NCBI GenBank assembly: GCA_963792655.1
Contig: CAWBWU010000005.1
Location: forward strand, 62,001-126,000
Length of the DNA stretch: 64,000 bases
Direction: 5' to 3'
From: DOZZ01 sp963792655
GTDB lineage: Bacteria; Acidobacteriota; Terriglobia; Bryobacterales; Bryobacteraceae
Numbering within the stretch: position 1 is the stretch's first letter; each line of letters opens with the position of its first letter. A model generated the notes under the pieces. The model searched no databases, was not told where the DNA came from, and was given only the letters and a program-made list of their open reading frames with translations. The translations under genes and the position numbers were made by a program. Positions 57,501 through 64,000 of the stretch are shown piece after piece.

Positions 57501-58506
57501 ACAGATTTCGGGTCGAAGCGTGAACGCAAACGATGTTGAGTGTACGTACGAACTGTGCCCGCTCACGCGATGGACGGTCGGTGGTGGTGGCCCACAATTG
57601 GTTGACAAAGACATTCCAGGAACGCCTACCTTCGCCATTGATGCTCCAAAAACACCAGGCGGCACGTTGATATTGAGCGGAATCGGATTTGAGTCGTTGG
57701 AAAATACCGAGACAATCACCGCAGCCACCCTGACACTCTATTACGTAGATGAGACGGAGAGCGTGCCGACCAGCACCCTGGCCACTACAGTCGGTCCCAG
57801 TGAAGGTGTGTTAACCGTTACTTCGCCTTTCCAGGACGGGTTGTCGGGGTTCGTTCAGGTGGACAGCGAAGTCCTGGCTGTGGTCCAAATGGTTGGGGGT
57901 TCATCTCTCCAGGTGAGCCGCGCTCAACTAGGAACCGGCTCGATGATACATCCCGCTGGGGCGACCATAGTTCCCTTGCAAGCCAAAGCGGTGGTCATCC
58001 CTCTTCTCAGGGGCTTTTACGGCTCCCCGGCGAGTGGGAACTGGAGCTATCCAGTTAGCCTTCCCAATGTGCGCGTGAGTTGTGCGACATTGACGCTCAG
58101 CAATTCGCAGGGTGAAAGTGCACCCGCTTTTCTACCACTCACCCGACAGAAGAACGGTGGCTTGCGAACGCTATCCGGGGGACAGTATTCGTTCCAGATC
58201 TCCGGGTATCTCGCCGTCCAGACCAGTGCGGCTCCAGAGATCGTGGTGGATGCCCCGAGAGTCGTGCGGGATGTTTATGCGCTCGTGAACGGTGCCCCCG
58301 TAGGGAACACCATCACAGTAAACCTGACGCTTAACGGCTCCCCGTACTGTTCGCTCGCGATTCCCGACGGCAGCACGAGTCCCACTGCTGCTCTGGATGG
58401 ATTCGGATTACCTGCCTTGAAAGAGCAAGACCGGTTAGGCATCGATATCGCGAGCGTAGGGGAGTCGGTACCCGGAAGCGACCTGACCGTTATCTTGAGG
58501 GTTTGA
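54580..58506 (+). CDS. Tail tip/baseplate hub protein with FN3-like domain
   Basis: This protein of about 1308 residues is the largest in the cluster. Its N-terminal third resembles tail-tip attachment proteins of siphophages and gene transfer agents: FKGVVNAPELITESRFRLSA, a cysteine-containing FYKCGYSADVAGGVGN and YTRSDCTARGMF, LVYGTAFMRPSIVFARNDGN. A fibronectin/Ig-like region follows (about 760-870, YYGVTCTNADGSESALSFIV). The C-terminal part is beta-rich. It probably forms the tail tip that contacts the host surface. ATG at 54580 is used; TTG at 54568 is an alternative and neither has a strong ribosome site. Confidence 0.65.
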   Translation: MQSYLTLKEQPIAETPLLLFDCQLPDGTVERWSTHSVTVNSLRYSARLIQHNVFELQVAAEQGVDGIPKISFELANADSHFSEIERQTGWKGSRLSVQFVFFDLRNHTAASDAITLFKGVVNAPELITESRFRLSAVNRLALQRVVLPPVRIQRRCPWTFPANVSQRQEALMGGTEGAYSRFYKCGYSADVAGGVGNLQAGNAFQSCSYTRSDCTARGMFDRDSSGHDTARFGGEEYVPSSILVRSAGESGFHTSALTNNESRYNDFVPLVYGTAFMRPSIVFARNDGNLTRMEVVLGMGPIQGVLKVVVNGIEIPQGVSGQNMTGTGWFNVISTGQRQGAFNPDFTDKAGKALGDPYGSISYLSVVIPNRINDGQSTPSVEVLLQGLQIPLFDSAGQPQGTTFSNNPAWVILDLLRRSGWTLAEFDLSSFARAAAFCDETISAQDLNGNLMQIPRFSCNLVLKARRSAGDVIRGIRNSSRLFLSFGPTGLLKLTPENSIDKQQPSIPPGSNATSAINGGYPAYEFGDGSNGFGGILRGTDGGSSVRLSSRTAADAPNRYNVEFQDSLNDFQQDSYSVVNVDDVAAMGQEVTQTVNALGLPHYDQAARVLQLFLNKSIAGNTFIEFDTSVKSAGLTPGDIISITYAKEGLIRQLFRVQKVALNTNYRTSRITAQWHDDAWYSDLAARDVGDSTARRHGNYALTAPRPIGGTNLSPDGALSFGVTESFHQTPDGTSVLTAAVAFQAPNAVSKDAPGIPLVNLAPSIDAQGGTLSGPGLYYGVTCTNADGSESALSFIVSATQLQGQTNAVTLTQLSFPATASTFSVYRGINPTELAQIATGLSLSGTFTDSGFAQSTSLPPDMNFDHVVFYWRKELQPEATVTQVSESSVGNAILQMPINRYVGKLLRISQGIGAGQERLIVSNTNTVVFCSGPWSILPDTSSKFTISDASYQIGSKAKFSPISFSIPNEPGAVIQISGRSVNANDVECTYELCPLTRWTVGGGGPQLVDKDIPGTPTFAIDAPKTPGGTLILSGIGFESLENTETITAATLTLYYVDETESVPTSTLATTVGPSEGVLTVTSPFQDGLSGFVQVDSEVLAVVQMVGGSSLQVSRAQLGTGSMIHPAGATIVPLQAKAVVIPLLRGFYGSPASGNWSYPVSLPNVRVSCATLTLSNSQGESAPAFLPLTRQKNGGLRTLSGGQYSFQISGYLAVQTSAAPEIVVDAPRVVRDVYALVNGAPVGNTITVNLTLNGSPYCSLAIPDGSTSPTAALDGFGLPALKEQDRLGIDIASVGESVPGSDLTVILRV

Positions 58507-58508
58507 AG

Positions 58509-61263
58509 ATGGCAGAAACACTCTCCAAGCTTCGCCCGGACCGCGATCTGTTGTGCTACTTCTTGAGACCGTCGGCAGTTGCAGCATTGAGCGACGCCAG
58601 CGAAACCGGATTCACGGTGTCTGGGAGTTGGCGGCAACAGTTCGATTGGGCAGTGGTCGAATGGAATCGCGACAACACCTTTGAGCATCCTGCCCTGCGC
58701 AACTTGCCTGATGGTGACCTGAGCGGAATTACGCTCAGTTATCAAGAGACGCGCGACAATTGCATTCCGTTCGACTCCGATCTTTACCCGACCGTCGATT
58801 GGCCTTTTCTGAGACTTTGGATCGATACGCCATCGGGCGATGAGTTTCACCGCGTTCGTCTGTCCTCTTATGCGGTTCCCGTGCTTGGAAGCTATCAGCC
58901 GGCTTCAGCCGCGTTCACGTTAACGGGAACCGTTACACCTGGCGACTATGTCGAAATCGCGTGGGATCCGTTCGCTTCCAGGCACTTCAATTATTTGGTT
59001 GTCGACGGCGATACGATCTCAACAGTTGTGACGAATCTCGCCGCAGTGATAAACCAGTTTCCATACGGAAAAGCGCAAGCAAACGGGGCGGTCCTCACAC
59101 TCACGATGAGTAACGCAAGTGGGGGTGCAAACACGAATCGTACTGGTATCTACGGCACAGTCTCCGGTACACGTAGTTCGTCCTGGCAACCCGCGTTCCA
59201 GACGTTCTCCGGCGGAACATCACCTTCGAAATGGCTCGTCACTCTTCCGTTTAGCAACTTGATCGATGCCGATACGCAGCAGGTGATTCCAACAACAAGT
59301 GTGCGGAAAATGCGTTGGACCTACGCGGCGGGTGAGCAGACATCGTCATTTGTGCGGTCTGAGTTTGCGGTGAAAGTAACGGGGTGGCAGGTAACCGGAA
59401 ATAACCTGGGGTATTTAGTTCCCGGACCGGGATCCAGACGAATCGAAAGCGACGACTCTGCAGTAGAAGAAACGGGGAATTGGACTAAACGCCTCGGTAA
59501 CTACTCTGGTGGCAGTATTCTCGAATCAACAGTAACTGGCAGCAAGCTGACGATTCGATATGACTCCCCTTCGGCACACACGCTGCTGGTAGGAACTCGG
59601 CGCGCGCCCAATATATCCTCGGTCGCGATCTCCGTAAACGGGCAGAATGCGGTCACGAAACCCCTACAAGTACACTCCGAAGACCTACTGGTCCGGTTGA
59701 GCATCGGGGAATTCCCGAGCGGGACCTACGTCACCACAATCACCCACCTGGGACCGGACGGCGATTCGCTGTACTTTGACTTCCTCGAACTAGCTATTCC
59801 GAGCAGCACGCTTACCGGATTTTCCGCTTAACTCCAGAACAACGCTCGCAACGGACTGGGACACCGACCACTCGATAAGTTTACCGCCTGAGCGCACAGC
59901 CTGGATGATTAACAAACTTGGCTATACTGGACGAGCAAACCACTATACTGGCGCCCTCTGGTTTTTCGAACTTTATAGAGCTGGCACGGTTTATGCGTCA
60001 GCTACGGTGCTTTTCAATGGCACAGCGGCCCCGAACGCGATCACGACTATCACAATCGATGGTACTGCCTACGTTCATCTTCACCTCCTCGGCGACACGA
60101 TCGCGAGTATAGCTCAAGCCTTTGCCTTGCAGATAAACAACGGTTCAACGGGTGTCTGGGCCAACGCGGTACAGGGCTCCCTGACGGTTACGGCGCGCGC
60201 TATGGGCACTGACGGGAACGCAATCAATATAGCCGGCTCAACAACCCAGGCAACTGCTGGATACGGCCTTATAGTGAGCTCCGCGACACTGTCAGGCGGT
60301 GTTGATGGCAGTCCTACCGGAATTGATTTTCAGGACGTAGCTCCTACTGGTTACCTGGGTTGGCGAACAGACTTGCAGAGCGTACCCCGAATGAACCGCG
60401 CAGCGCGCGATTGGTCTCGAAGTTTCTACCGGGCGCTGCTAGGCTACGGCATAACGGCCACCGCGGCCTTCAGCACCGAACTTCAGTTTGCAGATCCTTC
60501 TCAGGCGACGGCGCTCGCCCAACGTTATCCGGACCAGTCACCGGTTTCGCTCAATACGCCAGCGATCCAAACTAATTTTTCGCCCGTGAGCGCGTCCTAT
60601 TGGGAGCAGGTGTATGCCGAGATGGCGACACTCATGTCGGAAGCCGGACAAACTCCCTATCTCCAGTTCGGAGAAGTGCAGTGGTGGTATTTCGGGAACA
60701 CCTCCGGCTTGCCTTTGTACGATGCGTACACAACACAAACGTTTTCCGCTCAATACGGTGCTTTACTCCCCGTCATGGACGCAACATCGAACCCGAACTC
60801 TCTCGGCCGGGAGACTTCGTTTCTCTCAGGCTTGCTTGGAAACTACACGAATCGAATTATGCAATTTGTTCGCGGTTTCCATCCTTCGGCGAAATTCGAA
60901 GTCTTGTATCCGCTGGATGTGAATAGCAGTGCGATAAACAAAGCGATCAATTACGCCGCAAACGACTGGACACCGACTACCCTGACCTGCCTCAAGACCG
61001 AGAGCTTCGGCTTCACGGGTGCGCGCGATCTCGATTCGGCGCTTCGGTCGATTATGTTTCCGATCGGAATCAACTTCCCCCGCAATCAAACAAGCCACCT
61101 GGTGGGAATCTCTGACCCTACGACGCCCTGGGTAAAAGAATCGGATTTGGCATTAGGACAGAACATCGAGTCCGTAGTGCTTTTTGCTCTCGATCAATTT
61201 TGCCTTGTCGGCTACACGGCTCAGACTCGCACGCGTGGCCGTAGAAGTTTCTACTCCGTTTAA
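58509..61263 (+). CDS. Large tail-tip protein with TIM-barrel-like C-terminal region, frameshifted
   Basis: The repaired protein is about 917 residues. Its N-terminal part is beta-rich (VSGSWRQQFDWAVVEWNRDN, YETRDNCIPFDSDLYPTVDW-type segments). After the join come DWDTDHSISLPPERTAW and NHYTGALWFFELYRAG. The C-terminal 300 residues look like a glycosidase-type TIM barrel (FYRALLGYGITATAAFSTEL, YLQFGEVQWWYFGNT with a candidate catalytic Glu, MQFVRGFHPSAKFEVLYPLD). A surplus T in GCTTAA at 59828-59829 makes a false stop at 59829-59831. The ATG has GAGGG upstream. A host-glycan-binding or cleaving function is inferred. Confidence 0.55.
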
Positions 61264-61304
61264 CCCAAGTTGGCCCGCAGTCGACACTGACGTTATGGTG
61301 GAGG

Positions 61305-62502
61305 TTGGTGCTATCCGTTCAGAACATCTCTAAGCGATATCAGCTTTACGACCGTCCTGCCGATCGACTTCGGGAAATGGTCTACATGAGCAACACTCCA
61401 CTCCACAGAGATTTTTGGGCGCTCACAGACATTTCGTTCGATGTGGAACGCGGTGAGATTGTCAGTCTTGTGGGCCCTAACGGTTGCGGCAAAAGCACTT
61501 TGCTTCAGATTGTCAGCGGCATACTGCAGCCGACGAGCGGACGCGTCACGAAACACGGTCGAGTAGCTGCTCTGCTCGAACTGGGAACTGGCTTCAATCC
61601 AGAATTCACCGGACGTGAAAACGTTTTTGTAAACGGCGAGTTGCTGGGAGTGAGCCGTAAGCAAATGCGGACTCAACTTCCCGCGATACAAGCGTTCGCG
61701 GACATCGGTGCCTTCATCGACCGTCCCGTCAAGGAATACTCCAGCGGCATGTACGTTCGCCTTGCGTTCGCAACCGCGATACACGTTGACCCAGAAATCC
61801 TGATCGTCGACGAAGCACTCGCTGTCGGTGACGCCATGTTCGCAAACCGCTGCGTGCGCAAGTTCAAAGAACTAAGAGCACAAAAAGTGACAACGCTTTT
61901 CGTCTCGCACGATCTCGGACTGGTAAAGCTCCTCTCGGACCGAGCCATTTTCCTGCTCAACGGGAAGATCCAGGCCTCGGGTGACCCGAAGATGGTTACA
62001 GACAAATACATTGCCACTGTGTCGGCGCGCGAAGCAGGAGAGAACGTCGAAACTACTCAGCCAAGCAGCATAAAAACGACGCGCGGATTGGCGCAGGTAA
62101 CCGCAGTCGAAATTCTAGACCACCTCAGAAATCCGATCTCCGTCGTCGTGAGCGGGCAGTCAATCACGATCCGCATCCAAGGCCTGGCGAGCCAATCACA
62201 AAACAGGATAATGGCTGGGATCCTCATTCGGGACCGCATCGGTGTTGAAATCTACGGCACGAACACGCGCATCGAGGGCGTCGAAATGAGTGCTCTCGAC
62301 GCCGGCCAGAAATTCGCCGTTGAGTTCACGTTTGCTTGCTGGCTGACGCCGCAACAGTATTCCCTTACGGCTGCTCTTCAACATAGACGACGGCTCGCGC
62401 CTCGACTGGCAGGAAGACGTTGCAGCATTCGACGTCATCGGAGACCGAGTAGCGGCTGGAGTGATTGACTTGCGCGCACAGGTCGAGTGGAACAAATTCT
62501 GA
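61305..62502 (+). CDS. Wzt/TagH-like ABC transporter ATP-binding protein, frameshifted near its end
   Basis: The ATPase of about 398 residues has Walker A VGPNGCGKST, signature YSSGMYVRLAFA, Walker B ILIVDEALAVGD and FVSHDLGL. A C-terminal beta-sandwich (about 260-398, GQSITIRIQGLASQ, VEIYGTNTRIEGV) like the O-antigen-binding domain of Wzt follows. It would power export of a surface polysaccharide, but no Wzm-type permease is in the window. A surplus base near 62376 shifts the frame; repaired sequence ends LRAQVEWNKF. TTG at 61305 starts this frame, only 41 bp after the tail-tip stop; nearby ATG/GTG codons are alternatives. Confidence 0.75.
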
Positions 62503-62568
62503 CGCTCGAGTTTCGCAACGATCACCGATCAATCGGAATATTTCCTCGACGTTGCTAAGCTTCTTGCA

Positions 62569-63741
62569 ATGAATGTTCTAGAGATACAGGAGCAATTGCT
62601 TCAGCAGGATCTTGACGGTTGGCTATTCTTCGATCACCATCGACGCGATCCGCTTGCCTACCGCATTCTGGGCTTTGATCCGCAGCAGCATATCACCCGC
62701 CGCTGGTATTACTTCATCCCTGCAAAAGGTGAGCCGGTCGGTTTGGTGCATAGGATTGAAGCCGGGATGCTCGATTCATTGCCAGGTGATCGCATTCAGT
62801 ACTCAAGCTGGCCGGAACAGGTGAACGGAATTCGTTCGCTGCTTGGCAATCGCAAAAAGGTAGCTATGCAGTTCTCGCCGCTGTGCGCGATTCCATATGT
62901 GTCTCTGGTGGACGGCGGGACCATCGACCTTGTGCGCAGCGCGGGGGTTGAGGTGGTGACCTCTGCGGAACTGGTCCAGCACTTCGAAGCACGGTTGAGT
63001 CAGGCTGGGTTCGATACGCACATGGAAGCCGGCAAGCGCGTTGATCAGATCCGGTCACAGGCTTTTCAGTTGATCGCAAGTCGAATCGCAAATAACGGAA
63101 GCATCGGCGAATTCGAGGTCCAGCAGTTTATTCGAAACCGCTTTGCCGAAGCAGGATTGATTACTGACAGCGGCCCAATCGTCGGAGCAGACGAAAATGC
63201 AGGGAACCCGCATTATGAGCCAAACGAGCACAAAAGCGCCACAATCCGTCAGGGAAGTTTTGTGCTGCTCGATATGTGGGCAAAGCTCGACCACCCGGGT
63301 GCAGTCTTTTACGACATCACGTGGACGGGTTATTGCGGCGATGCGCCGACGGCCGCAATCCGTCACGTCTTTGATGTCGTCACCAGCGGTCGCGACGCTG
63401 CAATCGCTACGGTGCAGAAGGGCATCGCCGAGGGCCTCGACCTCCGCGGATTTCAAGTAGATGATGCGGCCAGGTCTGTCATCACCGCCGCAGGCCTTGG
63501 CGACAAGTTCACCCATCGTACCGGCCATTCTATTGGAACCGATATCCACGGTAATGGCGCAAACATGGACAACCTGGAAACGCACGACGAACGACGCATC
63601 ATTCCCTGGACATGCTTTTCGATCGAACCCGGCGTTTACCTGCCAGAGTTCGGCGTGCGTTCTGAGGTCAATATGTTCGTGCTCGATAACTCCGCCGTTG
63701 TGACCGGCGAGATCCAGCGCGAACTAGTCAGGATCGCCTGA
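62569..63741 (+). CDS. M24 family metallopeptidase (Xaa-Pro peptidase-like), cytoplasmic
   Basis: This 390-residue protein has no signal peptide. Its creatinase-like N-terminal domain (VLEIQEQLLQQDLDGWLFFD) precedes the catalytic pita-bread domain. Metal-ligand motifs are VLLDMWAKLDHPGAVFYDIT (two Asp), THRTGHSIGTDIHG (His), SIEPGVYLPEFG (Glu) and RSEVNMFV (Glu). It would remove N-terminal residues preceding proline. It differs from the exported M24 enzyme at 6.7 kb and is convergent with pgk, 1 bp apart. Confidence 0.85.
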   Translation: MNVLEIQEQLLQQDLDGWLFFDHHRRDPLAYRILGFDPQQHITRRWYYFIPAKGEPVGLVHRIEAGMLDSLPGDRIQYSSWPEQVNGIRSLLGNRKKVAMQFSPLCAIPYVSLVDGGTIDLVRSAGVEVVTSAELVQHFEARLSQAGFDTHMEAGKRVDQIRSQAFQLIASRIANNGSIGEFEVQQFIRNRFAEAGLITDSGPIVGADENAGNPHYEPNEHKSATIRQGSFVLLDMWAKLDHPGAVFYDITWTGYCGDAPTAAIRHVFDVVTSGRDAAIATVQKGIAEGLDLRGFQVDDAARSVITAAGLGDKFTHRTGHSIGTDIHGNGANMDNLETHDERRIIPWTCFSIEPGVYLPEFGVRSEVNMFVLDNSAVVTGEIQRELVRIA

Positions 63742-63742
63742 G

Positions 63743-64000
63743 CTATTTATCTGTCAGAGCCGTCACTCCGGGCAAGGTCATGCCCGAGAGGAATTCGAGT
63801 GAGGCGCCGCCGCCAGTGGAGATGTGCGTGATCTTGCTGGCGACGCCCGCGTTTTTCACGGCTTTCTCGGAGTCCCCTCCCCCGACGAGCGTGACAGCGC
63901 CAGAATTCGCCACAGCCTGAGCAATCGCGACCGTGCCGCGATCGAAGGGAGGCATTTCGAACACGCCCATCGGGCCGTTCCAGATTACCGTCTTTGCGTT
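63743..64000 (-). CDS. pgk: Phosphoglycerate kinase, C-terminal part (cut by the window edge)
   Basis: The last 85 or so residues of phosphoglycerate kinase are present: KTVIWNGPMGVFEMPPFDRG (phosphate-binding motif), LVGGGDSEKAVKNAG and HISTGGGASLEFLSG, the C-terminal nucleotide-domain signature. The enzyme interconverts 1,3-bisphosphoglycerate and 3-phosphoglycerate with ADP/ATP in glycolysis. The gene enters from the right edge, so the start and catalytic N-terminal domain are outside the window. Confidence 0.95.
   Translation of the reverse strand, partial: NAKTVIWNGPMGVFEMPPFDRGTVAIAQAVANSGAVTLVGGGDSEKAVKNAGVASKITHISTGGGASLEFLSGMTLPGVTALTDK

Larger units (their letters stand above)
44624..61263 (+). 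mobile_element. Prophage remnant or gene-transfer-agent-like virion gene cluster
   Basis: About 16.6 kb of closely packed rightward genes encode packaging, head and tail proteins in normal phage order: small-terminase-position protein, large terminase, portal, scaffold-like, coat, connectors, tail tube, chaperone, tape-measure-like and tail-tip proteins. No integrase, excisionase, repressor, replication, holin or endolysin gene is seen inside or next to it, and no flanking direct repeats were spotted. Housekeeping genes flank both ends. This composition fits a domesticated particle or gene transfer agent, or a decayed prophage. Confidence 0.7.

Noticed and set aside
54580..61263. Diversity-generating retroelement acting on the tail-tip genes
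   Set aside because: No reverse transcriptase gene and no template/variable repeat pair was seen near the tail-tip genes.
1..64000. CRISPR arrays, tRNA or rRNA genes, insertion sequences
   Set aside because: No regularly spaced direct repeats, transposase frames or T-arm/anticodon patterns were recognised by reading; a dedicated scan would be needed to exclude short RNAs fully.

Overview
The window looks like chromosome from an Acidobacteriota bacterium, most likely of the Solibacterales/Bryobacterales type. This is inferred from gene content: a paired DUF1553 (planctomycete-type cytochrome) and DUF1501 gene, a very large carboxypeptidase-regulatory-like/TonB-dependent-type outer membrane protein, many secreted proteins of unknown function, and lpxA/lpxD genes that imply a Gram-negative envelope with lipid A. 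No rRNA, tRNA, insertion sequence or CRISPR array was recognised.

Layout. 0-6.6 kb: a leftward set with a five-heme cytochrome c, a secreted double GlcG/HbpS-like protein, an outer-membrane barrel protein, a small membrane protein and a family-2 glycosyltransferase. 6.7-15.5 kb: an M24 peptidase, a frameshifted GT1 glycosyltransferase, der (EngA), a divergent DinG/XPD-type helicase overlapping a QueD/PTPS gene, an isolated small phage-like gene, and two secreted proteins of unknown function. 15.7-27.7 kb: a hybrid PAS histidine kinase, the DUF1501/DUF1553 pair, a beta-propeller protein, and the large outer-membrane receptor, the last two separated by a bidirectional terminator. 28.0-38.5 kb: a complete guanidine-assimilation operon: two DUF1989 proteins (carboxyguanidine deiminase subunits), a biotin-dependent guanidine/urea carboxylase, a metallo-beta-lactamase-fold hydrolase, an ABC importer (binding protein, permease, ATPase) and allophanate hydrolase. 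Together these would import guanidine, carboxylate it, deiminate carboxyguanidine to allophanate and release ammonia and CO2. 38.5-44.5 kb: xerC and trmFO (leftward), an M20 peptidase, divergent lpxA and lpxD, and a MobB-like P-loop protein.

44.6-61.3 kb: a compact, one-direction virion-building module: small-terminase-position protein, large terminase, portal, scaffold-like protein, coat protein, connector-type proteins, tail tube, a tail-assembly chaperone with an apparent -1 programmed frameshift, a short tape-measure-like protein, a distal-tail-like protein with a duplicated domain, and two large tail-tip proteins. No integrase, repressor, replication or lysis gene is seen, and housekeeping genes flank it. 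It is therefore either a stripped prophage or a gene-transfer-agent-like particle locus, and it is the most interesting part of the window. 61.3-64 kb: a Wzt-like ABC ATPase, a second M24 peptidase and the 3' part of pgk.

At least 16 reading-frame breaks can each be repaired by adding or removing one base, with conserved protein sequence resuming on the other side and no extra stop codons. Thirteen lie between 29.4 and 42.5 kb, and all but two are explained by one surplus base. I treat these genes as probably intact in the organism and the breaks as probable assembly/read errors, and annotate each gene across its full span.
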